A DNA stretch of 64,000 nt from Halobacillus litoralis (GCF_020171725.1 NZ_JAIVAJ010000004.1:186001-250000), one strand, 5' to 3'. Shown: positions 16,975 through 25,480, counted from the first letter of the stretch. Made by a program: numbers and translations. The notes: generated by a model not told the origin, from the letters alone.

Positions 16975-16990
16975 GTATATTATAATATAC
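16975..16990. promoter_or_regulatory. Perfect 16-bp palindrome between divergent genes
   Basis: GTATATTATAATATAC. It contains TATAAT on both strands and so could be a -10 element for both directions as well as an operator for the XRE regulator. Confidence 0.6.
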
Positions 16991-17039
16991 CTAAGGAGTC
17001 GGAGGATGCAATCTTTTTTTCAGGAGGATGAGTGGAGAA

Positions 17040-17603
17040 ATGAACAATCCGGAAAAGTATTCGAAGCGCGTCGGGGCTACCCTGCGTGCCATTAGAAAAG
17101 AGAAAGAACTCTCATTGAATGAGCTGGCCGAGTGGACGGATGTTAGTTCGCTCACGCTTGGCAAAATCGAAAGAGGGGAAGCGAACCCTTCCTTATCGAT
17201 CATCTGGAAAATCGCCAACGGGCTCTCGATTCCGATTTCGTTTTTATTGGCGGAAAAAGAAGAAGTGGCGATTTCAAGGAAGCACGGGGGACAGAAGGTG
17301 CTGAGCGCGGACGAGGCATTGGCCCTTGAACCGATGTTCACGATGCGCGGGCACGGATCGATCGAGACGCACCGGGCTTTTCTCGAACCGAAAAGTGAAT
17401 ACCACGCCGGTGCCCACCAGCCGGGGGTTGTGGAGTACGTGACCGTCATGGAAGGTCGTGTTCAAGTGAAAGTGCAGGATGATGTGTATGAGCTTGGTCT
17501 CTATGATTCGATCAAGTTCCAAGCAGACCAGGACCATGCCTACATCAATCCGGCTGAGATGGAAGCGGTGCTTCATTTTGTAATGATTTATACGCAGTCT
17601 TGA
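17040..17603 (+). CDS. XRE-family regulator with cupin domain
   Basis: 187 residues from MNNPEKYSKRVG. The first ATG (17028) touches the AGGAGG, so the second is preferred. HTH at about 8-62 (LRAIRKEKELSLNELAEWTD, KIERGEANPSL), cupin beta-barrel at about 95-180 (YHAGAHQPGVVEYVTVMEGR). This is the layout of small-molecule-sensing repressors such as those beside DMT exporters. The divergent transporter is the obvious target. Confidence 0.9.
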   Translation: MNNPEKYSKRVGATLRAIRKEKELSLNELAEWTDVSSLTLGKIERGEANPSLSIIWKIANGLSIPISFLLAEKEEVAISRKHGGQKVLSADEALALEPMFTMRGHGSIETHRAFLEPKSEYHAGAHQPGVVEYVTVMEGRVQVKVQDDVYELGLYDSIKFQADQDHAYINPAEMEAVLHFVMIYTQS

Positions 17604-17675
17604 GAGGGACGGTTCTTTTGTTTTGGAACAGGAGAACCGTCCCTTTGTTCCAGAAACAAGAGAACCGTCCCCTCG
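17604..17675. repeat. R1 REP, one full and one half copy
   Basis: GGGACGGTTCTTTTG facing GGAACAGGAGAACCGTCCC, then GAAACAAGAGAACCGTCCCC. Confidence 0.92.
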
Positions 17676-17690
17676 TTTCCCTTGTTTCAA

Positions 17691-17717
17691 AGTCACCCAT
17701 AGCGGTGGCTTTTTTTG
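17691..17717 (+). terminator. Rho-independent terminator
   Basis: AGTCACC / GGTGGCT stem and seven T, after the REP, for the XRE-cupin gene. Confidence 0.75.
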
Positions 17718-17731
17718 TGGAAAAAAAGTAG

Positions 17732-17771
17732 TTGCATCCATATGGTTATATAGTGTACTATATAACCATAT
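17732..17771 (+). promoter_or_regulatory. Promoter and GntR (YtrA-type) operator
   Basis: ATATGGTTATATAGT, two central bases, then its exact reverse complement (17740-17771): a perfect 15-bp inverted repeat. It overlaps the promoter TTGCAT (17732-17737) - 18 bp - TACTAT (17756-17761). Strong case for autorepression by the gene product downstream. Confidence 0.85.
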
Positions 17772-17795
17772 AACAAACGTAAAGGTGTTGATGGA

Positions 17796-18179
17796 ATGGC
17801 TCAACATTTCAAATCGGATAAGCCGATCTTTATCCAGATCAGAGAAAAGGTGGAGGATCAGATTGTCCGCGGCTCGCTGAAGGAAGGGGAGCAGGCTCCC
17901 TCGACGACTCAACTCGTCAACTTTTACAAAGTAAATCATGTCACGGTGGCCAAGGGGATGAACCAGTTGGTGGAGGAAGAAATCCTTTATAAGAAAAGGG
18001 GAATCGGCATGTTTGTCGCAGAGGGTGCTCAAGAGAAGCTGCTTCAGAAAAGAAAAGAGAACTTTGCCGCGGTCTATTTGAAAAATATGATTCTGGAAGC
18101 GGAGAAGCTGAATCTTTCAGAGGAAGAATTGTTCGATTTAATCAAGAAAACAAAGGAGGGGCTGCATGATGGAGAATAA
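17796..18179 (+). CDS. GntR-family regulator, YtrA subfamily
   Basis: 127 residues, typical of YtrA-type GntR with a winged helix (PIFIQIREKVEDQIVRGSLK, STTQLVNFYKVNHVTVAKG, GIGMFVAEGA) and only a short C-terminal helical tail. These regulators control adjacent ABC transporters induced by cell-wall antibiotics. Stop overlaps the ABC ATPase start by 14 bases, so the operon is tightly coupled. Confidence 0.92.
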   Translation: MAQHFKSDKPIFIQIREKVEDQIVRGSLKEGEQAPSTTQLVNFYKVNHVTVAKGMNQLVEEEILYKKRGIGMFVAEGAQEKLLQKRKENFAAVYLKNMILEAEKLNLSEEELFDLIKKTKEGLHDGE

Positions 18180-19044
18180 AATTGAAATCCAGAACGTCTC
18201 ATTGAAATACGGGAAGAAACAATCGCTTGAAAACATCTCGACAGTGCTTGAACCGGGGAAAATGTATGGACTGATCGGCAGGAATGGAGCCGGCAAAACC
18301 TCCTTATTATCGCTGATTGCTTCTTATAAAACTCCTACATCCGGCACAATCACCTATGACGGGGAGGAGCTGTTCGAGCACCCTCGTTATAGAAAAAGAG
18401 TCCACTTCGGTTACGACCGTGTATATAAAGATGAAGTGATTGAAAAGGCGTCGAAGTATTACAAGGCTGTGAATAAGCACCGTCCTTATTTTGACAAAAC
18501 GTATGCGGAAGAGCTGATCAAGAAGTTCAACATTGACTTGAACCAATCGCTCAGCAAGTATTCGAGTGGGATGGTGTCGGCCTTTCATGTCATGCTCGGC
18601 CTTGCGAACCGTACGCCGGTGACGATTTTTGATGAAGTGTATTTAGGGCTGGATGCGCCTTCGAGGGAAATGTTCTATGAGGAGCTGTTGAAGGAGCATG
18701 AGAGAAGCGACCGCACGTTTATCCTGTCCACTCATCTGGTCTCAGAAATGGAGCATTTATTCGATCATGTGCTTCTGATCGATCGCGGGAAGCTGATCGT
18801 CGACGAAGACTATGAAACGTTTACGAGCCGCGGCATGAAGGTGATCGGGGATCACGAGGCAGTTGACGCATTCACAGCGGATAAAAAGGTTCTGCATGTC
18901 GAAACACTCGGAGGCACAAAGGCTGCCACCATCTACGGGGAATTGTCAGAGAAAGAATGGGCGGCGGCTCAGTCGAAGGACCTTGAACTGGATCCCATCT
19001 CTCTCCAACAATTGTTCACGTATCTTACGAAGGAGGAAGCATGA
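18166..19044 (+). CDS. ABC transporter ATP-binding protein
   Basis: 292 residues. Walker A GRNGAGKT (about 38-45), signature near SKYSSGM, Walker B VTIFDEVYLGLD, H-loop STHLVSE. Resembles YtrB-like ATPases of GntR-controlled drug-stress transporters. AAAGGAGGGG precedes ATG 18166. It energises the permease encoded next; the stop overlaps the next start (ATGATG/TGA). Confidence 0.93.
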   Translation: MMENKIEIQNVSLKYGKKQSLENISTVLEPGKMYGLIGRNGAGKTSLLSLIASYKTPTSGTITYDGEELFEHPRYRKRVHFGYDRVYKDEVIEKASKYYKAVNKHRPYFDKTYAEELIKKFNIDLNQSLSKYSSGMVSAFHVMLGLANRTPVTIFDEVYLGLDAPSREMFYEELLKEHERSDRTFILSTHLVSEMEHLFDHVLLIDRGKLIVDEDYETFTSRGMKVIGDHEAVDAFTADKKVLHVETLGGTKAATIYGELSEKEWAAAQSKDLELDPISLQQLFTYLTKEEA

Positions 19045-19754
19045 TGCGCCAACACTTTGATAAAACCGTTGTACAGGAACTCGTGAAAGAATGGTTGAAA
19101 TGGTCGACCTGGTTATTCATCTCGATGCTGACAATACGTGCGATCTTTTGGATATTTGATGCCGGAGGTGAAAATACCGGCGTCATCGACCACTTCGCTT
19201 ACTTCATGAATGACGCAGGTGATATCTTCATGCTCATTGTCGGCATACTGACGGTCTATACTTTTCTCCGTTACTACACAGAGCACGGCCTTACAAGAAG
19301 GACCTATTTTATCGGAGGGGTAGTTGCCTCATTGCTGACGACTGCAGGGATTGGAATCATTACCTTCCTTCTTACCTTTGTGGAAAAAGGGGTGCTTTCC
19401 ATGGTGGGGATGAGTTATCCAACTTACGTGGAACCGCAAAGTGCGGGGTATTGGATTGGCTTTATCCTGATGTTTCTTGTCACCTCTTGGTTCTATTACT
19501 TGCTTGGCTGGTTCATCGGCCACGCCTTCTACCGGTACAATTGGTTGGTCGGGATGCTTGCCACCGGCATTTCGCTGATCCTGCTCTTCATCGAGGGCAT
19601 CGTGACAGGGGAAACGGTCATGGTGTTCGGACTTACGCTTGAGGTGCTTTCGCAATCGGTTATCGTTTCCGTTCTCATTCTGACGTTGATCAGCGTTGTT
19701 TTGGCAGGTGTGAACTACAGGTTAGTGAAAGATATTCGCGTGAAAATGAAGTAA
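19041..19754 (+). CDS. ABC transporter membrane subunit
   Basis: 237 residues with six hydrophobic segments (WLFISMLTIRAIFWIF, IFMLIVGILTVYTFL, YFIGGVVASLLTTAG, SAGYWIGFILMFLVTSWFY, LLATGISLILLFI-like, VIVSVLILTLISVVLAG). No recognisable catalytic motif; placed as the permease because it follows the ATPase with overlapping codons. Substrate unknown; export or antibiotic-stress resistance is likely from context. Confidence 0.85.
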   Translation: MMRQHFDKTVVQELVKEWLKWSTWLFISMLTIRAIFWIFDAGGENTGVIDHFAYFMNDAGDIFMLIVGILTVYTFLRYYTEHGLTRRTYFIGGVVASLLTTAGIGIITFLLTFVEKGVLSMVGMSYPTYVEPQSAGYWIGFILMFLVTSWFYYLLGWFIGHAFYRYNWLVGMLATGISLILLFIEGIVTGETVMVFGLTLEVLSQSVIVSVLILTLISVVLAGVNYRLVKDIRVKMK

Positions 19755-19779
19755 AGATTGAAAAGAAAGTGGGAGTGAA

Positions 19780-19932
19780 ATGTTAGAGGTGTTATGGCAA
19801 GAAGTGGTGAAGGTGGTTGTAGGTTTTGTCATTGATCATCCGATATGGTCCCTGGTCATATTGCTGGCACTGATCTCACTGATGAACAGCATCTTCAAGT
19901 ACAACCCACATGATCCTAAGAATAGTAATTAG
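19780..19932 (+). CDS. 50-residue single-pass membrane protein
   Basis: ATG behind GTGGGAGTGAA, 25 bases after the permease gene. One central helix (PIWSLVILLALISLMNSIF) with a short polar end NPHDPKNS. Last gene of the GntR-ABC operon before a strong terminator; could be an accessory subunit of the transporter, which is inference from position. Confidence 0.65.
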   Translation: MLEVLWQEVVKVVVGFVIDHPIWSLVILLALISLMNSIFKYNPHDPKNSN

Positions 19933-19972
19933 AAAGAGGAGAGTCATTCTGTCATGACTCTCCTCTTTCTCT
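19931..19972 (+). terminator. Strong terminator of the GntR-ABC operon
   Basis: AGAAAGAGGAGAGTCAT / ATGACTCTCCTCTTTCT, perfect 17-bp stem, overlapping the last stop codon. Confidence 0.9.
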
Positions 19973-20163
19973 TCCTTCAATTAATCGTTGTAACTGGATA
20001 CTGATGAAAAATAATAAAATGATGATAGTTTTTGGACAAGTTTTTTAAGCAGTTGCCGGTTTTCTTGAAGAAACGGCTTCAATTGGATCCCGTTGCCTAA
20101 GGAAAGAAGGCTATGAACCTTGAAAACTCAACATTTATTTAACTTTCAATGGGTTGCGGAAGT

Positions 20164-20511
20164 TTAGTTACTTACTTCATAGTCACATGAATGCTCTTTA
20201 CATTCTTCTTTAGGCTCTGGAAAGCCTTCCCCCATTCCAATGCTTCCTACTGTAAAATCATCATTCACTCCGATATTAAATGTAGCTTTTTTATTAACGG
20301 TGCCTTCAAGAACAAGTCTACCCATCGGTGCAGAAGGAGAATCTTTAAACTCTACGCTTTCGATATTTTGATAATTATTTATAATGTAACTTTCTACGCT
20401 GGCTTTCGCCTTTTCAATTGTTTCTTCGCTATAGTTTTCACTGTTAGAGTTCACACTGCAACCACCTGATAGTATAATAATGGAAATGATCAAGATGAGT
20501 CGAGAATACAA
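20164..20511 (-). CDS. DUF1433-type lipoprotein
   Basis: 115 residues from TTG with GAGGTGA on the minus strand. Signal peptide and lipobox (LSGGC). Mature part ENYSEETIEKAKASVESYI, SIGMGEGFPEPKEECKEHSC, DYEVSN fits DUF1433, a Bacillus lipoprotein family of unknown role. Monocistronic; 180 bases of plain sequence lie between its stop and the terminator upstream. Confidence 0.8.
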   Translation of the reverse strand: MYSRLILIISIIILSGGCSVNSNSENYSEETIEKAKASVESYIINNYQNIESVEFKDSPSAPMGRLVLEGTVNKKATFNIGVNDDFTVGSIGMGEGFPEPKEECKEHSCDYEVSN

Positions 20512-20544
20512 AAAATCACCTCATTAGATATTTGGAGTGAAGTT

Positions 20545-21024
20545 AATGAATAAATTAGAGATACTGAAGCGACTGAGATTTCTGAACGAACTTATTTCGA
20601 CGATGTAAAGAAGATACATACAGAAATAAAAAATTATGGAAAAGATATATGGCGTTCTATTGATACGATAGAGGATGAAAATACAGGTCTCTTTGGTTAT
20701 GTATTAAAAAGTGAAAAGAGTGGTCAAGTCGTTATCAGTTTTCGCGGTACAGAAATGCCAAAATCAGTCACAACTAAAGTTGAAACTAAGTATGACGGTT
20801 CCCCTTGCCAAGACGCGATGTTAGCGACTGGTGAAGCAAGTATCGAAAATGGAAATCTTGTATATGAGAAAAAAACGATCAGTAAAGCAGAACTTGCTGA
20901 ATCAAATAAAAATATCAAAGAAGGCATCGTTTTAGGCAATTCCAATTATACCAAAAAAGGTATGGGACACAGCCTATTTAGGAACCCCTTCTCAGGATGC
21001 AAGTCTGGCAAGTGGTCGAGCTGA
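20545..21024 (+). pseudogene. Decayed lipase-like protein, frameshifted and internally deleted
   Basis: ATG at 20545 (MNKLEIL...) soon stops, but another frame reads TEISERTYFDDVKKIHTEIK and GLFGYVLKSEKSGQVVISFR then GTE, the start of an alpha/beta lipase block, and then jumps without stop to MPKSVTTKVETKYDGSPCQD and a C-terminal tail ending CKSGKWSS. The serine nucleophile region is absent. Resembles Bacillus DUF6792/lipase-like secreted toxin or hydrolase proteins. Nonfunctional as read. Confidence 0.65.
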
Positions 21025-21035
21025 ACTACATACTT

Positions 21036-21085
21036 GGGGACGGTACTCGCGTTTGCTCATTAAAGCACAAACAAACCGACCCCCA
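21036..21085. repeat. R1 REP, variant loop
   Basis: GGGGACGGTACTCGCGTTTG and an arm GCACAAACAAACCGACCCCC; the usual TTGTTTC is replaced by GTTTGCTC, the same loop type as at 22201. Confidence 0.85.
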
Positions 21086-21168
21086 CGTTACTGCTTTTGA
21101 AAAGAGGACAGGTATACTGAAGTTTATATCCTTTTCGAAAAGTACTGAATAAATGAGGAGTGGTGGAA

Positions 21169-22176
21169 TTGAAAAAAGGATGGAAACGCTCGACTCAGGT
21201 CATCGTCCCGAATGATCAAACATTATCGGACATGCTGCATTCCTTCTTGCGTGACAGAGGGATTACGGGGGTTGAACCGATCGGTGGAGGACTCAGTAAC
21301 TCGAATATCAAACTCTCTCTTACGGATGGGGATGATGTCGTATTACGAATCTACAATGCGGGCGGCACTAAAGGTCCTATCGAAAAGCGGATTCTGGAAC
21401 GTGTCCAAAGCAACCTGCCTGTTCCGGAAGTACTATACCACGATTTTACCTTGTCACAGATAGAGTACCCTTTTCTCGTATTGAATTGGGTGGAGGGTTT
21501 TCAACTATCCGAGTTGTTCAACGAAGGGGATCACGATAAATTATCGGATGCCGGACAAGAAGTCGGGAAGTGGCTGGCCGAGATGCATTCCATTCAGTTC
21601 TCTGCACCAGGGTTCTTTGATGAAGAGCTGAATGTGAAGGAGTTTTTGACTCTAGGAGCGGATTCTTTCAGGAGTGTATTAGGGGATATCATTGGTGAGG
21701 GCTATGTAGAGGAAAACATAGGTTCAGAAATGGTCGAGGAAGTCAGACGATTCGCTGATGAGCGGGCTTATTTGTTGAATCGAATCGGGGAGCAGCGTTC
21801 TTTGGTACATAGCGATTTCAACCCCTTGAACATTCTCGTCAAAACCGTGGGTGAAGGGGTGGAAGTGACGGGCATCTTAGATTGGGAGTTTTCGTTCTGT
21901 CACTCTCCGTTACATGACATCGGAAACTTGCTTCGCTATGAGGATGTGGAAAACTCCCCATTTCTGCGTCCGTTCATTTCAAGTTACCTTAAACACGGAG
22001 GGGAACTCCCGGCGGAATGGCTTCAGCAAGCTAAAATGATGGATATGATCGCGTTATGCGATTTGGTGAGTAAAAAGGGCTGTGAAGAAACACGGTTGCG
22101 TGATATTCAGAGCCTTTTTCGAAAAACGTTTCGCGAATGGGAGCTCTATGCGGAGCTTCAAGAGAACATAAGGTAG
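21169..22176 (+). CDS. Aminoglycoside phosphotransferase-fold kinase
   Basis: 335 residues; TTG 21169 is 8 bases after GAGGAG, so the GTG at 21160 is not used. Kinase-like fold: N-lobe GGGLSNSNIKLSL and VVLRIYN, catalytic loop VHSDFNPLNILV (HxDxxxxN), metal loop ILDWEFSF, GNLLRYED. Family members phosphorylate small molecules (choline, fructosamine, homoserine, antibiotics); substrate not predictable. Stands alone. Confidence 0.88.
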   Translation: MKKGWKRSTQVIVPNDQTLSDMLHSFLRDRGITGVEPIGGGLSNSNIKLSLTDGDDVVLRIYNAGGTKGPIEKRILERVQSNLPVPEVLYHDFTLSQIEYPFLVLNWVEGFQLSELFNEGDHDKLSDAGQEVGKWLAEMHSIQFSAPGFFDEELNVKEFLTLGADSFRSVLGDIIGEGYVEENIGSEMVEEVRRFADERAYLLNRIGEQRSLVHSDFNPLNILVKTVGEGVEVTGILDWEFSFCHSPLHDIGNLLRYEDVENSPFLRPFISSYLKHGGELPAEWLQQAKMMDMIALCDLVSKKGCEETRLRDIQSLFRKTFREWELYAELQENIR

Positions 22177-22200
22177 ACAGTGGTTTGTGCATCATATACA

Positions 22201-22253
22201 TGGGGACGATTTTATCGTTTGCTCAGAAAAGCACAAACGATAAAACCGTCCCC
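22201..22253. repeat. R1 REP, variant loop
   Basis: GGGGACGATTTTATCGTTTG / AAACGATAAAACCGTCCCC; loop GCTCAGAAAAGC. Abuts a gene remnant at 22253. Confidence 0.9.
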
Positions 22254-22372
22254 ATTTCATACACAGCCATTTCCGTGTCATCCCGCGATACAACGATGAA
22301 CCTCTTGCAGGTAAAGGCATTCGCTACTGGTTGAAGCAGCCTGAAAACAAGAGGAAGATGGTAGATGAATAA
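22253..22372 (+). pseudogene. C-terminal remnant of a HIT-family hydrolase
   Basis: An open frame after the REP reads HSHFRVIPRYNDEPLAGKGI and goes on RYWLKQPENKRK to a TAA at 22370. HIT proteins (nucleotide-binding, HxHxHxx motif) end with HLHVIPRY...PLAGKGIRYWLKQ, so this is the last third of such a gene; the active motif's first part is lost and the remaining H has become R. The stop overlaps the next gene's ATG. Confidence 0.7.
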
Positions 22373-22685
22373 CGTGTTATCCAACCAGCAGCCCTATAAA
22401 AAATGGGCGCTTTTAGCGGTTGTATTGTTTCTTATCGCCATCACATTGACGCTGACATCGTACATTCAGGATAAAAGGTTGGAGCGGGCCGTTCACGAAG
22501 AGATCACGGAGCGGAAGGAGACGGATTCGTTTACGGTTTTATTTATTGAAAGTCTTGGCAAAACTGAGGCGGGCCAACGGATTACAGTAGCGTATACGGT
22601 GGAAGGAAAAGACACGAAATTTTGGGGATGGTATGACTGGAAGAACGGTGAACTGAAGCATGACTTCACTAGAGAAGTTGAGTGA
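22365..22685 (+). CDS. Single-pass membrane protein, unknown
   Basis: 106 residues; GAGGAAGATGG precedes the ATG, which overlaps the stop of the HIT remnant as in a former operon. One TM (WALLAVVLFLIAITLTLTSYI) then an extracytoplasmic domain FTVLFIESLGKTEAGQRITV that ends WGWYDWKNGELKHDF. Family not recognised. A 7-bp hairpin (22692-22731) follows. Confidence 0.7.
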   Translation: MNNVLSNQQPYKKWALLAVVLFLIAITLTLTSYIQDKRLERAVHEEITERKETDSFTVLFIESLGKTEAGQRITVAYTVEGKDTKFWGWYDWKNGELKHDFTREVE

Positions 22686-22734
22686 AGCCTGGTGCGGTTC
22701 TCTTCGGACTGTAAAAAAATGAGCACCGCACGTG

Positions 22735-22760
22735 AAAGACTCTATTCAGGGTCTTTTTTA
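22735..22760. terminator. Bidirectional terminator between convergent genes
   Basis: AAAGAC / GTCTTT with T-run on plus strand; overlaps the stop codon of the minus-strand gene. Confidence 0.55.
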
Positions 22761-22924
22761 GTTTTCTCCAATTGTTGAACGATCTTGATTAACAGAGCGA
22801 TGATCACGGAAAGCAGGAATAGGATCACGATTCCGACTGAAAAGGCAGGACCTTCTCCGATCAGAAGCGTGAGCACGACCCCTACTGCGAAGAAAATGAG
22901 AGCGTTCATTGCTATTTTTTCCAT
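22742..22924 (-). CDS. 60-residue two-TM membrane protein
   Basis: Minus strand GAGGAGGGAACGAT then ATG. Two helices, ALIFFAVGVVLTLLIG and FSVGIVILFLLSVIIALLI, and a basic C-terminal tail KIVQQLEKTKKDPE. Unknown family. Confidence 0.7.
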   Translation of the reverse strand: MEKIAMNALIFFAVGVVLTLLIGEGPAFSVGIVILFLLSVIIALLIKIVQQLEKTKKDPE

Positions 22925-22978
22925 ATCGTTCCCTCCTCGTCATTGATTCTATCAGGAGAAACGAGGGATGGGAACCTT

Positions 22979-24091
22979 CTACCAGGGTCTTTTTTTGTTT
23001 ACGTGAAGATGATTCGATTGATAGACGACGACTTTGTTTCTCCCAGATCGTTTCGCTTCGTACAGCGCTTTATCAGCGTCCTCAATCAACCCCTCCCGTG
23101 TGAAGGTCGTGTCCCGGTAACACGCGATGCCGACAGAGACGGTAATTTTAATGGTTGCTCCGTTTGTTAATACAAAAGGGTGCTTCTCGACGTTTTTCCG
23201 GATTTTCTCACTGACCAGGATGCCGCGTTCCTTTGAACAGTCTACTAGAATCGCGGTAAATTCCTCGCCACCATTTCGACTGATCACATCAATCGATCGG
23301 ACGGAATTCTTTAGGATATCGCTCAGCTGCTTCAGAATTTGGTCTCCTTCCCGGTGACCATACGTATCGTTGACGTCTTTGAAGTGGTCGATGTCGATGT
23401 AAGCCAAAGACAGCTTTTCGTCTCGATGCTCCGCATCCAGACTGATCAGGTTGAAAATCTGATCGAACTGTCTCACATTATTAAGCCCTGTTAAGCCATC
23501 TTTGGAAGCTTCATTTTGATAAGTTCGGAACATTCTCTGGCTTCTTCGTACATATTCGATGATGTAAAAGGACAGGAATCCGGCTGTGTAGGAAATGGTC
23601 ATATAGGAAATCATCAGCGTGGCAAGCGTAAGCGTGCTTACAGAAAGGAAAGAGATCATCACACAATACGTGATGTTCGAGAAGGTCACGGCTAGAAAGA
23701 CTTTTTGTTTCTGGGGAAGTCTGAACCGTTTGATCAACAAGGTGAACACCGTCGTGGCGACAATGAAAACAAGAGCTAACATGGATTCAGTATTTATACC
23801 AAAGAATAAACGGCCGATGATGGTCAGCGTCATAGCTGCGAAGCCCGGGATGGGTCCCCCATAGTAAGCGACAAGAATGACAGGGATATGCCTAAGATCC
23901 ACGATGACAGATTCAAAATGCATGCTGTACTGCATCAGGATGTTACTGAGTACACCGGCTAAGGCTCCGGTCAAACATTTTTGTTGAACAGAGGATGAGC
24001 TGCGTAAAGGAGTAGAGTACGTTGATATTGTGTATAAAAACAATAAAGAAGTGAGGATGGCTAAGTTTGAAATAAGCTCTTTCACAATCAT
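22979..24091 (-). CDS. Diguanylate cyclase, 5TM-receptor + GGDEF
   Basis: 370 residues from MIVKELIS; AAGGAG is 8 bases from this ATG (24091) and too near the earlier one. Residues 1-190 are five to six TM helices of the 5TMR_LYT type (VDLRHIPVILVAYYGGPIPG); 205-365 GGDEF. Active site reads GGEEF, with an I-site RSID five residues before it, so product inhibition is expected. It should make c-di-GMP at the membrane. A paralog lies at 34606. Confidence 0.93.
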   Translation of the reverse strand: MIVKELISNLAILTSLLFLYTISTYSTPLRSSSSVQQKCLTGALAGVLSNILMQYSMHFESVIVDLRHIPVILVAYYGGPIPGFAAMTLTIIGRLFFGINTESMLALVFIVATTVFTLLIKRFRLPQKQKVFLAVTFSNITYCVMISFLSVSTLTLATLMISYMTISYTAGFLSFYIIEYVRRSQRMFRTYQNEASKDGLTGLNNVRQFDQIFNLISLDAEHRDEKLSLAYIDIDHFKDVNDTYGHREGDQILKQLSDILKNSVRSIDVISRNGGEEFTAILVDCSKERGILVSEKIRKNVEKHPFVLTNGATIKITVSVGIACYRDTTFTREGLIEDADKALYEAKRSGRNKVVVYQSNHLHVNKKRPW

Positions 24092-24139
24092 AAACATTCT
24101 CCTTCACATTGAAAGTATAGACGGTATTTTATATTTATA

Positions 24140-24152
24140 GGTATTATATACC
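24140..24152. promoter_or_regulatory. 13-bp palindrome upstream of a GGDEF gene
   Basis: Minus strand GGTATATAATACC, then 8 bases, then TAAAAT as a -10. The same order, palindrome-8 bases-TATAAT, lies before the second GGDEF gene. Confidence 0.6.
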
Positions 24153-24281
24153 ATAATCAGTACACGCGAAATCATTTTATAGTAATTTTTTCTCATGTTT
24201 AGAAAAACAACCATTCCTACCACGTCGAAAAAAGGAGAGAAAGAGTGTTTGTTGAATGGGTTATAGAGGGGAGTTGTCATC

Positions 24282-24449
24282 ATGAGTGACCAGGATAAAC
24301 CGTTCAACGATGGGATGGACCACAAACAAACGATTGAAGGGCATCCAAAGTCGGGAGGAGGAAGCCTTCCTTTTCCAGCAAAGGTGTTTCTGTTGTCGTC
24401 GTTCGGGGCTTCGTTTCTACTGATCATCAACGCTCTCTTTTTCAACTAA
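24282..24449 (+). CDS. 55-residue membrane protein
   Basis: ATG behind GAGGGGAG. Polar N-terminus (MSDQDKPFNDGMDHKQ) then a C-terminal helix FPAKVFLLSSFGASFLLIIN. C-tail anchored, unknown family. Divergent from the GGDEF gene. Confidence 0.6.
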   Translation: MSDQDKPFNDGMDHKQTIEGHPKSGGGSLPFPAKVFLLSSFGASFLLIINALFFN

Positions 24450-24489
24450 AATCAGACACATCATTTTTACATAACAAGGAGGCCATTCT

Positions 24490-25467
24490 ATGAAAACAGT
24501 ACGATGGGGAATTATCGGGTGCGGGGATGTCACAGAAGTGAAAAGCGGGCCCGCCTTTCAACAGGCAGAAAACAGCTCGCTCGTTGCTGTGATGAGAAGG
24601 AATGGCGAGAAAGCGAAAGATTACGCAGAGCGGCACGGCGTTCCGAAGTGGTACGACAAGGCGGAGGACTTGATTCACGATGACGAAGTGGACGCCGTTT
24701 ATATCGCGACTCCGCCTTCGTCGCACAAGGAATACACGCTTCTTGCAGCCGAAGCGGGCAAACCGGTCTATGTCGAGAAACCGATGGCGGACCGCTCAGG
24801 AGAATGTGAAGAGATGGTCGAGGCGTGCGAAAAGCACGGCGTTCCGTTGTTTGTCGCCTACTACAGAAGGTCTCTGCCGCGTTTCTTGAAGGTGAAGGAA
24901 CTGATTGAAGACGGAGAGATCGGAGAAGTTCGGTTCGCTTCGATCCAACAGACGCAGCAGTTGATTGCGAAAGAAGAAGACGGCAGCTGGCCATGGAGGG
25001 TGTTACCTGAGAAAAGTGGAGCGGGGCTGTTTTACGACGTCGGCTCACACACCTTGGATTTGTTCGAATACCTGCTTGGACCTCTACAGGACGTGAAAGG
25101 ATCTGCGCACAATCTGGCAGGTTCTTATCCAGCAGAAGATACCGTCAGCGGAACGTGGAGGTTCGGAAGCGGTGCAGTCGGAACCGGCGTGTGGAATTTT
25201 TCTTCTTATAAAAATGAAGACTTGAACCGCATTGTCGGAACAGAAGGCGAAATCGTGTTTTCCTCCTTTGATCAAAAGCCGATCACTCTTTTGACCGAAT
25301 CCGTTGAAAAAACCTTCAACATCGACCATCCGAAGCACATTCAGCATCCGCACATCCAGTCGATCGTCAATGAATTGACTGGAACCGGGACATGCCCGAG
25401 CACAGGCAGGACGGCACTTCGCACAAACTGTGTGATGGATGAAATGCTTGAAGGGTATTACAAGTAG
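24490..25467 (+). CDS. Gfo/Idh/MocA-family oxidoreductase
   Basis: 325 residues. N-terminal Rossmann fold WGIIGCGDVTEVKSGPAFQQ, then VYIATPPSSHKEYTL, EKPMADRSGECEEMV (the family catalytic EKP lysine), and a C-terminal alpha/beta domain with DVGSHTLDLFEYLLGP. NAD(P)-dependent sugar or inositol dehydrogenase; substrate not predictable. CAAGGAGG precedes ATG. Terminator follows. Confidence 0.92.
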   Translation: MKTVRWGIIGCGDVTEVKSGPAFQQAENSSLVAVMRRNGEKAKDYAERHGVPKWYDKAEDLIHDDEVDAVYIATPPSSHKEYTLLAAEAGKPVYVEKPMADRSGECEEMVEACEKHGVPLFVAYYRRSLPRFLKVKELIEDGEIGEVRFASIQQTQQLIAKEEDGSWPWRVLPEKSGAGLFYDVGSHTLDLFEYLLGPLQDVKGSAHNLAGSYPAEDTVSGTWRFGSGAVGTGVWNFSSYKNEDLNRIVGTEGEIVFSSFDQKPITLLTESVEKTFNIDHPKHIQHPHIQSIVNELTGTGTCPSTGRTALRTNCVMDEMLEGYYK

Positions 25468-25480
25468 AGAAGATTCGATT

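Noticed and set aside
17274..18032. 252-residue minus-strand ORF
   Set aside because: It crosses two REPs and is antisense to the XRE-cupin and GntR genes; no start signal.
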